A stretch of DNA of 17,100 nt from Gemmatimonas sp. (lineage in GTDB: Bacteria > Gemmatimonadota > Gemmatimonadetes > Gemmatimonadales > Gemmatimonadaceae): positions 1 through 17,100 of the forward strand of contig NZ_JANPLK010000089.1 of NCBI RefSeq assembly GCF_031426495.1. The letters are read 5' to 3'. Both the position numbers and the translations under genes were made by a program. Of the stretch, positions 7,502-15,054 are shown one piece after another. Below the pieces are notes generated by a model that had not been told where the DNA came from, did not search any database, and was given only the letters and a program-made list of their open reading frames with translations. Numbering within the stretch: position 1 is the stretch's first letter; each line of letters starts with the position of its first letter.

Positions 7502-8256
7502 CAGCCCTCCGTCCCCAGACCGTTCGTCACGACCAACCGTCCTCCTTCCAACAATAGCGCCCGATCGGCTCGGGCAGCCAGCGACTGATTGTGGGTCACG
7601 ACGACCAGACCCAACGAGAGATCACGAGCGAGCTCCGAGAACAAATCGTGAAGTCGCTCGGCGTTGTGCAGATCCAGATTGCCGCTGGGCTCGTCGGCCA
7701 GGAGCAGCGCCGGCTCGGCCGCCAGCGCACGCGCCACGGCCGTTCGCTGCTGCTCGCCACCCGACATGGCCCCGGGGCGATGATGACGGCGCGCCGACAG
7801 TCCGACCCGCTCCAGCAGATGCTCGGCCCGCTGCTGCGCGATGCGATCGGACACACCGGCAATCCGCAGCGGCATCATCACGTTCTCCAACGCCGAGAAC
7901 TCGCGGAGGAGATGATGAAATTGAAACACGAACCCGACCGCACGGTTCCTGAGCCTGGCGACGGCCTCGTCATCGAGGCCACCGACACTGTGGCCAGCAA
8001 GTTCGATGCGACCCGCCGACGGCCGCTCGAGCGCACCGAGCACGTGCAACAACGTGCTCTTGCCCGCCCCACTAGCGCCGACCACGGCCACCATCTCCCC
8101 GCGCTTCACCGTGATCGAGACCTCGTCGAGAATCCGGATGACACCACCGTCACCACCAAGAAATTCCTTGACGAGCCCCACCGCATGCACGACCGGCGGC
8201 TCACCCGACGCCACGCCTTCACCGGCGGCGCTGTCCGCCGTGATCGACTCACTCAT
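7501..8256 (-). CDS. lolD: Lipoprotein-releasing ABC transporter ATPase LolD
   Basis: This is the ATPase of a LolCDE-type exporter, which extracts mature lipoproteins from the inner membrane for transfer to the outer membrane. From the chosen ATG it has 251 residues. Walker A GASGAGKS lies at 60-67, the Q-loop Gln at 112, the ABC signature MSGGEQQR at 164-171, Walker B LLLADEP at 184-190, and the switch His at 222 (VVVTHN). A family-typical EFSALENVMMPLRIAG segment also supports LolD over a generic MacB ATPase. The start is uncertain: ATG at 8256 overlaps the permease stop (ATGAGTGA), and an in-frame ATG at 8268 would add MRSA; neither has a clear ribosome-binding site. The directly upstream permease is the partner. 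Confidence 0.92.
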   Translation of the reverse strand: MSESITADSAAGEGVASGEPPVVHAVGLVKEFLGGDGGVIRILDEVSITVKRGEMVAVVGASGAGKSTLLHVLGALERPSAGRIELAGHSVGGLDDEAVARLRNRAVGFVFQFHHLLREFSALENVMMPLRIAGVSDRIAQQRAEHLLERVGLSARRHHRPGAMSGGEQQRTAVARALAAEPALLLADEPSGNLDLHNAERLHDLFSELARDLSLGLVVVTHNQSLAARADRALLLEGGRLVVTNGLGTEG

Positions 8257-9499
8257 GGCGGATCGCATCGACCGGGTAGAGCCGCGCGGCCTGAGCAGCA
8301 GGATACAACGTGGCCAGCGCCGTGATCACGAGGCTGGACACGATGATGAGCAGGACGTCGGGAATCTGAAGAGCGACTGGCAGGTGATCGATGAAATACA
8401 CCGACGGGTCGAGGGAAATCAGCTGGTACTTTTCAAGCAGCAGCGACAGGAAGAGTCCGATCGCGACGCCACCTCCCGTGCCAACTGCTCCTACAACGAT
8501 TCCCTGGTACAGAAAGATCCGACGGATCGACTTGGCCGGCATACCCATGGCCCGGAGAATGCCGATCTCACGCGTCTTGTCGGACACGACCATCGTGAGC
8601 GTGCTGACGATGTTGAACGCGGCAACGACCACGATGAGTAACAGGATGACACCCATGCCGAGCCGCTCGAGCTTGAGCGCCTGGAACAGCGAGCGGTTCT
8701 GCTCTTGCCAGTCGATCGCGCGCACGGGCGCCTTGAGGTTCGCCCGAAGCGAATCCGCCACCGCCGGCGCCTGCCAGCGATCGACCGCCCGCACCTCGAT
8801 GCCGGTGACATCGTCGCCGAGTCCGGCGAACCGCTGCGCGGCCGCCAGCTCGAGGTACAGGTACGCGTTGTCGTACTCGTACATGCCCGTTTCGAAGACG
8901 CCCGAAACGACCGCGCTGTCGAGCCGAGGAATGATCGCGCCGGTGGATGCGTTCATGTCGAGCCCCGCCGCCCCGACCAGGACGATCGTATCGCCCGGAA
9001 ACGCATTCAGTTTCGACGCCAAGAGCTTGCCCAGCACCGCGCCGGGCAGTGACACGCTGTCGCGCGCGAACCGGAAGTCACCGAGGATCGCATGCGAGCG
9101 AATCGTCGTGACGTCAGCTCCCGCAATCCCATCGGCCTGAATGCCCATCACCTGCGTGCCGGTCATGTAGCCGGACAGATTCCGGACCATCCCCTGCGTG
9201 CTGACAAATGGCGCAGCCCGCACGACACCAGGCGTCTCCGCGACGGCCTCGCGCGTTGCTCGCCAGTTCGTCATGCGCATGCCATCGCCGTACGGCAACA
9301 CGTGCACGTCCGGACTGCCCACGAGAATCTTCTCACGAAGATCGCGTTGCAGTCCGTTCATCACGCCCATGATGACGATCAGCGCACTGACGCCGACCAG
9401 CACACCGCCGATGGCGATGACGCTGATCAGCGACAGTAGGCGCGACCCGCGGCGACTGCGCAGGTAGCGCCACGCGATCGACAACTCGAGGCCAGTCAC
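8249..9499 (-). CDS. Lipoprotein-releasing permease, LolC/LolE family
   Basis: This inner-membrane permease pairs with the adjacent LolD ATPase to release lipoproteins for the outer membrane. The 416 residues show the LolC/E layout: a cytoplasmic start (ELSIAWRYLRSRRGSRLLSLISVIAIGG), TM1 at about 21-47, a large periplasmic domain at 48-278, then TM2 281-304, TM3 328-354 and TM4 380-402. The ATPase-coupling stretch DKTREIGILRAMG is at 307-319, and the C-terminus ends LYPVDAIRHE in the family style. Only one such permease is seen here, so it may act as a homodimer or have a partner elsewhere; I cannot assign LolC versus LolE. It starts with GTG seven bases after the lysS stop without a clear ribosome-binding site, and its end overlaps lolD. 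Confidence 0.92.
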   Translation of the reverse strand: MTGLELSIAWRYLRSRRGSRLLSLISVIAIGGVLVGVSALIVIMGVMNGLQRDLREKILVGSPDVHVLPYGDGMRMTNWRATREAVAETPGVVRAAPFVSTQGMVRNLSGYMTGTQVMGIQADGIAGADVTTIRSHAILGDFRFARDSVSLPGAVLGKLLASKLNAFPGDTIVLVGAAGLDMNASTGAIIPRLDSAVVSGVFETGMYEYDNAYLYLELAAAQRFAGLGDDVTGIEVRAVDRWQAPAVADSLRANLKAPVRAIDWQEQNRSLFQALKLERLGMGVILLLIVVVAAFNIVSTLTMVVSDKTREIGILRAMGMPAKSIRRIFLYQGIVVGAVGTGGGVAIGLFLSLLLEKYQLISLDPSVYFIDHLPVALQIPDVLLIIVSSLVITALATLYPAAQAARLYPVDAIRHE

Positions 9500-9506
9500 G
9501 AAATGA

Positions 9507-10997
9507 TTACTCGGGGCGCATGGTGGGGAACAGGATCACGTCGCGGATGTTCTGCGTGTCGGTGAGATACATGAACAGGCGATCGATCCCGATTCCCACT
9601 CCGCCAGTCGGCGGCATGCCGTACTCCATCGCGCGCAGATAATCGTCATCGACACCAGACGCCTCGTCATCACCGGCGTCGCGCAAGCGCGCCTGGGCCT
9701 CGAAGCGTTCGCGCTGATCGATTGGATCGTTCAGCTCGGAGAATGCGTTCGCCAGCTCCTTGCCGCGCGCAAACAGCTCGAAGCGCTCGGTCAGACCAGC
9801 CGGCCCGCCGCGCTTGGGCTTGGCCAACGGTGAGAGCTCGATCGGGTAGTCGACGACGAACGTGGGGGTGTCGATCTTTGACTCCACCAGCTCTTGGAAC
9901 ATCTCGTCGAGTACTTTCGGCCGGCTGAGCGTCGCCACCTTCTGCACGCCGATACGCTCGGCGGCCTGGCGAAGCGTGGCGTCGTCGGCCGCCATCACAT
10001 CGACGCCGGCCGCTTTCGACAGCGAGGGCACCCATTCGATGCGCGGGAACGGCGTGATCAGCACCGGCACTTTCTCGCCCACGATCGGGATCGCGCGGAT
10101 CGCATCGGCGGCGGAGACCATGAGCGTTTCCACCCGCTCCATCATCGTGGTGTAATCGGCGAACGCTTCGTAGAACTCGAGCATCGTGAACTCCGGATTG
10201 TGCGTCCGGTCGATGCCCTCGTTGCGGAAATCGTGCCCGATCTCGTACACGCGCTCGAAGCCACCCACGATCAAGCGCTTCAGATACAGCTCATCCGCGA
10301 TGCGCAGATAGAGCGGCATGTCGAGCGTGTTGTGGTGCGTGATGAACGGACGCGCCGAGGCGCCACCGTACAACGGCTGCAGTACGGGTGTCTCCACCTC
10401 GAGATAATTCAACCCGTCGAGATGCGCGCGAACGCTACGCGTCAGCACCGAGCGCGCACGGAACAGCGCGCGCACCTCGGGATGCACCGCGAGGTCGGCG
10501 TACCGTTGCCGCGCCCGCTGTTCGGTATCGGAGAACCCAGAGTAGCGCACCAGCTGCCCATCGACCATCTGCTCCTTGCCGAACGGCAGCGGCCGCAGCG
10601 ACTTCGAGAGCAGCGTGGCCTCCTTCACCTTCACGGTGGCTTCGCCGGTCTTCGTGCGCATCATCGAGCCGCGTACCCCGACCCAGTCGCCGAGGTCCCA
10701 GGCGTTGAGCTGCGCCCACGCCGCTTCACCGATCTCGTCGCGACGGAAGTACAGCTGCACGCGACCGTCCATGTCGGCCAGGTGCGCGAACGCCGTCTTA
10801 CCCTGGCTGCGCCACGACGTGAGTCGACCGGCCACGGTGACCTCGGGGCCCTCGTCCGATGTGCCGAGGGCGGCCACCGCCTCGGTGGCCGTATGCGAGC
10901 GGTCGAACGAATACGCGAACGGTTCGGTGCCGGCCGCGCGCAACGCATCGAGCTTGTCGCGCCGCGCCTTCATCAGGAAATTCAGATCGTCGCTCAC
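9507..10997 (-). CDS. lysS: Lysine--tRNA ligase, class II
   Basis: LysRS charges tRNA-Lys with lysine in the cytoplasm. The 496 residues match the bacterial class II enzyme. An OB-fold anticodon-binding domain lies at about 53-150 (VTVAGRLTSWRSQGKTAFAHLADMDGRVQLYF). Class II motif 1 is around 183-206 (VRAHLDGLNYLEVETPVLQ). Motif 2 is at 255-274 (HDFRNEGIDRTHNPEFTMLE). Motif 3 is at 466-474 (GVGIGIDRL), followed by the typical IRDVILFPTMRPE end. The GTG start at 10997 overlaps the prfB stop as GTGA, with GGAGG inside the prfB end, so the two are translationally coupled. A prfB-lysS pair is common in bacteria, E. coli included. Confidence 0.97.
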   Translation of the reverse strand: MSDDLNFLMKARRDKLDALRAAGTEPFAYSFDRSHTATEAVAALGTSDEGPEVTVAGRLTSWRSQGKTAFAHLADMDGRVQLYFRRDEIGEAAWAQLNAWDLGDWVGVRGSMMRTKTGEATVKVKEATLLSKSLRPLPFGKEQMVDGQLVRYSGFSDTEQRARQRYADLAVHPEVRALFRARSVLTRSVRAHLDGLNYLEVETPVLQPLYGGASARPFITHHNTLDMPLYLRIADELYLKRLIVGGFERVYEIGHDFRNEGIDRTHNPEFTMLEFYEAFADYTTMMERVETLMVSAADAIRAIPIVGEKVPVLITPFPRIEWVPSLSKAAGVDVMAADDATLRQAAERIGVQKVATLSRPKVLDEMFQELVESKIDTPTFVVDYPIELSPLAKPKRGGPAGLTERFELFARGKELANAFSELNDPIDQRERFEAQARLRDAGDDEASGVDDDYLRAMEYGMPPTGGVGIGIDRLFMYLTDTQNIRDVILFPTMRPE

Positions 10998-12119
10998 AGC
11001 GGACGCCCCTCCGCCTTCTCTTCGCTCTCCTGCTTCAAGTAGGCCTGGATGAACGGATCGATCCCGCCGTCCATGACCCTCTGGACATCGGCGATCTTGA
11101 GCTCGGTGCGGTGATCGTTGACCATCGTGTACGGTTGGAAGACGTAGCTGCGGATCTGGCTGCCGAACGACACATCCTGCTTGTCGGCATCGAGGAGGGC
11201 CTTGGCGGCGGCGAGCTTGTCCGACTCACGCTGATACAGCTTGTTCTTGAGCTGCTTCATCGCGGTCGCCTTGTTCTTGAACTGCGAGCGCTCGGCCTGC
11301 GATGCGCACACCAGTCCAGTGGGCATGTGCGTGATGCGCACCGCAGACGACGTCTTGTTGACGTGCTGTCCACCGGCACCCGACGCGCGATACACATCGA
11401 TGCGCAGATCTTCGTCGCGTATTTCGATGTTGATCTCTTCGTTCACGACGGGATAGACGAAGACCGAGGCGAAGCTCGTATGACGCCGCGCCTGCGAATC
11501 GAAGGGAGAGATGCGGACGAGGCGATGCACGCCAGATTCCGGACGCAGGAAGCCATAGGCATACTGCCCCTTGATCTCGATCACGGCGCCCTTGATACCG
11601 GCCTCTTCGCCTTCGCTGAGATCAAGCATCTCGAGTTCGAAGCCTTTGCGCTCGGCCCAGCGCGTGTACATGCGCATGATCATCTCCGCCCAGTCCTGCG
11701 CCTCGGTCCCGCCGGCGCCAGCGCTGATCTCGATCTGCGCATCGCGGAAGTCATCGCGTCCGCGCAGCAGCGACTTGAGTTCGAACGCGTCGAGTTCCTC
11801 GACAATGCGCTCGGTCTCCGCGTCGAGGTCCTTGGACATCGCAGCGTCCGGCTCGAGGGCGAGCAGTTCGTCGATCTCGCGCGCCGATTCGATACGGGCG
11901 CTCAGCGAATCAATCGGCTCAATCCAACCCTTGAGCACCTTGACCTGCTGCACGATGTCCCGCGCGTGCTCCTGATCGTTCCAGAAGGCGCCGTCGGACA
12001 TCTCATTCTCATAGGCGTTCAGCGTCGAGCGCTTGGCGTCGACGTCAAAGATACCTCCGCATGTCCACGAGCCGCTCTTCCGACCGTGTCAAGACCTTCA
12101 GCCGCTCTCCGTCCTGCAT
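10994..12119 (-). CDS. prfB: Peptide chain release factor 2 (programmed +1 frameshift)
   Basis: RF2 ends translation at UGA and UAA. The gene is in two frames. ATG at 12119, preceded by GGAGG six bases upstream, reads 24 codons to CTT (12050-12048), where an in-frame TGA follows. Skipping T12047 continues at GAC (12046-12044) to the stop at 10994, giving 374 residues. The shifted product reads MRRYL-DVDAKRSTLNAYENEMSDGAFWND, parallel to the E. coli junction RGYL-DYDAKKERLEE. The stop-codon reader SPF falls at 204-206 and the hydrolysis motif GGQ at 249-251, each one residue from the E. coli numbers. Starting at the internal ATG (12001) would lose the first 39 residues, so that is not the true start. 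Frameshift efficiency is expected to fall as RF2 accumulates, giving autoregulation. lysS overlaps its end. Confidence 0.95.
12044..12059 (-). promoter_or_regulatory. prfB +1 recoding site
   Basis: The minus strand reads CGGAGGTATCTTTGAC. It has the three known parts of the bacterial RF2 frameshift signal: an internal Shine-Dalgarno-like GGAGG (12058-12054) three bases before the slip codon, the slippery CTT, and TGA followed by C, a poor termination context. E. coli uses the same TATCTTTGAC with AGGGGG. This is direct sequence evidence plus established knowledge of prfB. Confidence 0.95.
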
Positions 12120-12125
12120 GCCGTG

Positions 12126-12130
12126 CCTCC
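12126..12130 (-). promoter_or_regulatory. prfB ribosome-binding site
   Basis: GGAGG on the minus strand, six bases (CACGGC) before the ATG at 12119. It decides the prfB start, which sits in a different frame from most of the gene. Confidence 0.8.
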
Positions 12131-12141
12131 AGATACGACGC

Positions 12142-12170
12142 GGGCCGCCCTCCGCGCGGGAGAGCGGCCC
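12142..12170 (-). terminator. GC-rich hairpin upstream of prfB
   Basis: A 12-bp stem with a 5-base loop (arms 12142-12153 and 12159-12170). Its single non-Watson-Crick position is a G-U pair in minus-strand RNA but a C-A mismatch in plus-strand RNA, so it is built for the minus transcript. It lies between the zinc-ribbon gene stop and the prfB ribosome-binding site. It may end the upstream unit or act as a structured 5' leader of prfB. No U-tract follows, so intrinsic termination is doubtful. Confidence 0.45.
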
Positions 12171-12247
12171 GTAGTGTCACCAGCTGTTACCAGCATTCGC
12201 GTGACATGGAAGGTACCCGGAGACGGCACTGGCTTCCAGCGGCAGTA

Positions 12248-12904
12248 TCAGAACAGGCGGCGGCCGCCCGCGAGAATCTCATTGAGCGCTTCCTGGAAGT
12301 ACGGCGAATGCTCGGCGACGTCCCGGCCGACCTGCTCCAGGTATTCCTCATAGCTCTTTTTGATCTCTTCGCGAAAGAGCTGACGCAACGTCCCGTGTCG
12401 GAGGCCCTCGTCACGCTTCTGCGGATGATACGCCACCAGATCGGACACGAGTGCCCGGGCAAGGCGACGCGCGCGTTGCGCCGGATCTGCGCGCAAAAAC
12501 GGATTGATCGGACGCTTCCCCGCCGCCGGCGTCGCGGCGGCCGACGACGACAGCGGGGTCAACGTCGTCGCCGGTGAAGCGGTCGATGTCGTGGCCATCG
12601 ACGCGCCGACGGGCTCGTACGCCGCGGGCACCGCAGCGAGAGCCGGCGGTGTCATGACACTGGCCGTCGGGGGCAACGCGGCAGCCGCCGGTACCGCGGA
12701 CATCGGCGTCGCGCGCGCATGACCGGATCCGAACGGGGCTACGGCCGCGGTGGACGACGCGGGCGTCACCGAGACCGGCAACGTCCCTCCACCGATGGCA
12801 ATCACGCCACCACACACGGAGCAGCGCGCGCGCACGCCCGTGGCGGGGACCTTCGCCGGATCCACGCGAAAGACCGACTTGCAGTCCGGACACGACACCG
12901 TCAT
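12248..12904 (-). CDS. Zinc-ribbon protein with conserved C-terminal helical domain
   Basis: This is a 218-residue protein of unknown function. Residues 1-36 form an MJ0042-type zinc ribbon (C5/C8 and C28/C31, in CPDCKSVFRVDPAKV...RCSVC). A long Ala/Pro/Thr/Ser-rich linker, about 40-130, is probably disordered. The C-terminal part, 135-218, is charged and helical (RARRLARALVSDLVAYHPQKRDEGLRHGTLRQLFREEIKKSYEEYLEQVG) and ends PYFQEALNEILAGGRRLF. That pattern resembles, from memory, the C-terminal half of zinc-finger proteins in Myxococcota and related groups. The start overlaps the stop of the GGDEF gene by one base (TGATG), with AGGGGG six bases upstream. Coupled translation suggests a shared regulatory role, but that is inference. 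Confidence 0.8.
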   Translation of the reverse strand: MTVSCPDCKSVFRVDPAKVPATGVRARCSVCGGVIAIGGGTLPVSVTPASSTAAVAPFGSGHARATPMSAVPAAAALPPTASVMTPPALAAVPAAYEPVGASMATTSTASPATTLTPLSSSAAATPAAGKRPINPFLRADPAQRARRLARALVSDLVAYHPQKRDEGLRHGTLRQLFREEIKKSYEEYLEQVGRDVAEHSPYFQEALNEILAGGRRLF

Positions 12905-13932
12905 CAGACGCCCCCTACACTGCGAATGCTCTGACGCTCGCGCAGCGCATCGATTGACGCACCGGCCGATATCGGAGCGACCGTTTCATCCCGTCGACGA
13001 TCCACAGCCCAGACAGAGCCCGACAGTGTCTTCGCGTAACTCTTCATTTCCGTCGCCAACTCGCTGACCTCGATGCCCCGTGTGAAATGCCGGCGCTGAT
13101 TGGTGACGACGCCAACCGAGAGCGTCATCAGCGGAACCCGATGTAACTGGCCGCGCCGATCCTTGCCGAAGAAATATCCCACACGACGGTCCTGCTCGGA
13201 ATACTGCCACGGAATGAGTTCGTCAAAAACCCGGATCACTTCATCGCACACCCGGGGGACGGCCGCAAGCGGAATGGTGTACAGGAAGTCGTCCCCCCCA
13301 ATGTGACCGACGAAGCCCTCCTCGACGCAGAGGCCCTTCACGACGTCGTGGAGAATGCGCGCCAGCAGTCGGATCACCTGATCGCCGTGGTGATAGCCGT
13401 AGCGGTCATTGAATTCTTTGAAGTGGTCCAGGTCGGCGTAGCAGGCCGCGAACTTCTCCCCGGACGCCACACGGCGGCTTAACTCCGCCTCGATTTCCCG
13501 CGTGCCAGGCAGCCGGGTGGACGGATGCACGTCGGTGTCGCGATCGCTGCGTCGCAGCATGGCTGAGAGTCGCGCCGTCGCCTCCTGATCGCTGACGTCG
13601 GCGCGGAGCACCTCGTCCGCATCGGCGTCGAACGCCTCGGCGAAGCGTTCCGCCGAGACGATCACGAGTACCGGGACGATCGCGGTGTAGGCATCGCGCT
13701 TGAGGCGACGGCACGTGCCGACCGCGAGCGCCTCCCAGTCGGCATCGCCACGGGCGTCGATCAGGATAAGTCTGGGGCGTGACTTCATCGCCTGAGGGCA
13801 GACGCCCGCGGCATCGGCGGTCTGCTGCCGAGGAATGCCCGCCGACGCCCACCACGCGGTCAACCACGACGGTTCATCCTGACCGATGGTCAGGTGAACC
13901 GCGACGTGCTCGTTGAAGCCGGGTGTGGTCAT
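12904..13932 (-). CDS. Receiver-like/GGDEF protein (GGDDF active site)
   Basis: This 342-residue cytoplasmic protein probably makes or senses cyclic di-GMP. Residues about 50-130 resemble a response-regulator receiver (RPRLILIDARGD...VPVLVIVS...DADEVLRADVSDQEATARLSAMLRRS). An Asp (59) sits at the phospho-acceptor position, but the conserved Lys of the usual KP pair is missing, so it is likely degenerate. A GGDEF domain follows at about 138-312, with the substrate/metal segment DLDHFKEFND at 167-176 and the signature at 212-216 reading GGDDF instead of GG(D/E)EF. No RxxD product-inhibition site precedes it. The Glu-to-Asp change is conservative, so activity is possible. It is first in a two-gene unit with the zinc-ribbon protein. 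No strong ribosome-binding site precedes the ATG. Confidence 0.88.
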   Translation of the reverse strand: MTTPGFNEHVAVHLTIGQDEPSWLTAWWASAGIPRQQTADAAGVCPQAMKSRPRLILIDARGDADWEALAVGTCRRLKRDAYTAIVPVLVIVSAERFAEAFDADADEVLRADVSDQEATARLSAMLRRSDRDTDVHPSTRLPGTREIEAELSRRVASGEKFAACYADLDHFKEFNDRYGYHHGDQVIRLLARILHDVVKGLCVEEGFVGHIGGDDFLYTIPLAAVPRVCDEVIRVFDELIPWQYSEQDRRVGYFFGKDRRGQLHRVPLMTLSVGVVTNQRRHFTRGIEVSELATEMKSYAKTLSGSVWAVDRRRDETVAPISAGASIDALRERQSIRSVGGV

Positions 13933-14018
13933 CGTCGAAGCGTGGATCAGGAGTGAGGGTGGGCGGAAGCCCCTCGGAGCGAGCCGAAGTGTGAAACCTC
14001 GCTCAACGTAGGACGATC

Positions 14019-14047
14019 ACCATATCCCGTTCGCCACGATGTGTCGG
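14019..14047 (-). promoter_or_regulatory. Possible sigma-70-like promoter for the GGDEF gene
   Basis: On the minus strand CCGACA (14047-14042) and TATGGT (14024-14019) are spaced by 17 bases, each matching four of six consensus positions. The pair lies in the 174-base gap between the DUF5683-like gene and the GGDEF gene, about 86 bases before the start codon. This is the best candidate by eye, but such matches occur often by chance. Confidence 0.22.
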
Positions 14048-14106
14048 CGGTCACACGCACTGTCACAAAATGAAGATGCCGGCGCCCCGTGCTCCAGAAT
14101 CGCGTG

Positions 14107-15054
14107 CTAACGCACGCTGGGGACGAGACGAATCGCCGTACGCACCTGATGCTTCCCGTTCCGCGGGTCCCCCACCGGTTCGACCACGGTGTGGATGCTC
14201 TCCATGTTCAGGCCAACCACGCCGGCTCCGCCAAAGCGGCGAACTCGCACGCTGACGTATGCGTCAATCAGGCTGACCAAGTGATTGGCACCGATCAATC
14301 CCACGAAATTCACGGCCCGCTGCCCGCTCCGATTGGCACTGGCGATAGTTTGGGCGTACACGTCACGCTGGAGCTGCGCATCCCGCCAACTCCACTGATA
14401 CGCCGCGGGCACTGCCCGAGACTGGTAAAACGCCATCGCTCGCTGGTACTCCGCACTGCCGACGGCGGGGGCCACGTCTGGATTGAGCCAGTACGTCTCT
14501 CGCGCCAGCAACCAACGCGCACCGTTGTACGTCGTCTCGTCGGTCTCGGGATCGACGGCGCCGCCGGGAATGCGATCGAAGGCCCCGCTCTCGAGGAACT
14601 TCTCCATCGACTCGTAATAGTCCCAGTTCCCGCGCGGTCGCTCACCGCCGAACGGCTGTCTGGCCACGTCGAAGGCCAACGCGCGATAGGCGTCGCGATC
14701 CCGATTGGCGTCACGGCGGGCGCGCACCTGCTGCAGGATGAGGTAGCCTTCGGCCACCAGGTAGCCGACGCTCCGCTGCTGTCCCATGGCGAACTGGCCG
14801 GCACCGGGCACGACGCCGGAGAGGACGGGCGCCCACCACGGTGCCCGTCCTCCCGAGGTCGAGCGCCACACATGATCGACGCCGGGCCGCGATTCATCGC
14901 CGGTGCGGTCACTGGAGGGCACAGCGGTCGTCGCCGTCGCGGCCGGCCCCGTCGCGGTACGCAGTGCCACCGGCACGCCCCCCTGAGCCGCCACCATCGA
15001 GGCTGACATCAGCACGCACAGGCCAGTGGCCGCCGTGACAAGCCGCCGTCGCAT
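14107..15054 (-). CDS. Exported DUF5683-like protein, function unknown
   Basis: This 315-residue protein has a signal peptide (1-23, LMSASMVAA|Q). After a low-complexity stretch (25-65) comes WWAPVLSGVVPGAGQFAMGQQRSVGYLVAEGYLILQ (about 72-107). This is the SG-x-x-PG-x-GQ pattern of DUF5683-type membrane/envelope proteins, where P-G-x-G-Q precedes a hydrophobic segment. A charged, aromatic middle region (DAYRALAFDVAR, NWDYYESMEKFLESGAFD) follows. A second hydrophobic piece (AVNFVGLIGANHLVSLIDAYVSVRV, about 240-265) also fits that family. Function is not known. It starts one base inside the stop of the PorV-like gene (TGATG), third in the era unit, so both exported proteins are probably made together and may act in the envelope. 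Confidence 0.75.
   Translation of the reverse strand: MRRRLVTAATGLCVLMSASMVAAQGGVPVALRTATGPAATATTAVPSSDRTGDESRPGVDHVWRSTSGGRAPWWAPVLSGVVPGAGQFAMGQQRSVGYLVAEGYLILQQVRARRDANRDRDAYRALAFDVARQPFGGERPRGNWDYYESMEKFLESGAFDRIPGGAVDPETDETTYNGARWLLARETYWLNPDVAPAVGSAEYQRAMAFYQSRAVPAAYQWSWRDAQLQRDVYAQTIASANRSGQRAVNFVGLIGANHLVSLIDAYVSVRVRRFGGAGVVGLNMESIHTVVEPVGDPRNGKHQVRTAIRLVPSVR

Noticed and set aside
10994..12001. prfB as an N-terminally truncated gene or pseudogene starting at 12001
   Set aside because: The upstream 24 codons, ribosome-binding site and recoding site are all present, and the shifted product aligns with RF2.
12207..12238. Inverted TGGAAG/CTTCCA pair after the zinc-ribbon gene
   Set aside because: It is a 6-bp stem with a 20-base loop and no U-tract; too weak to annotate as a terminator.
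14102..14117. Hairpin GCGTGC-TAAC-GCACGC at the end of the DUF5683-like gene
   Set aside because: It has only six base pairs, overlaps the stop codon and has no T-rich tract, so calling a terminator is not justified.
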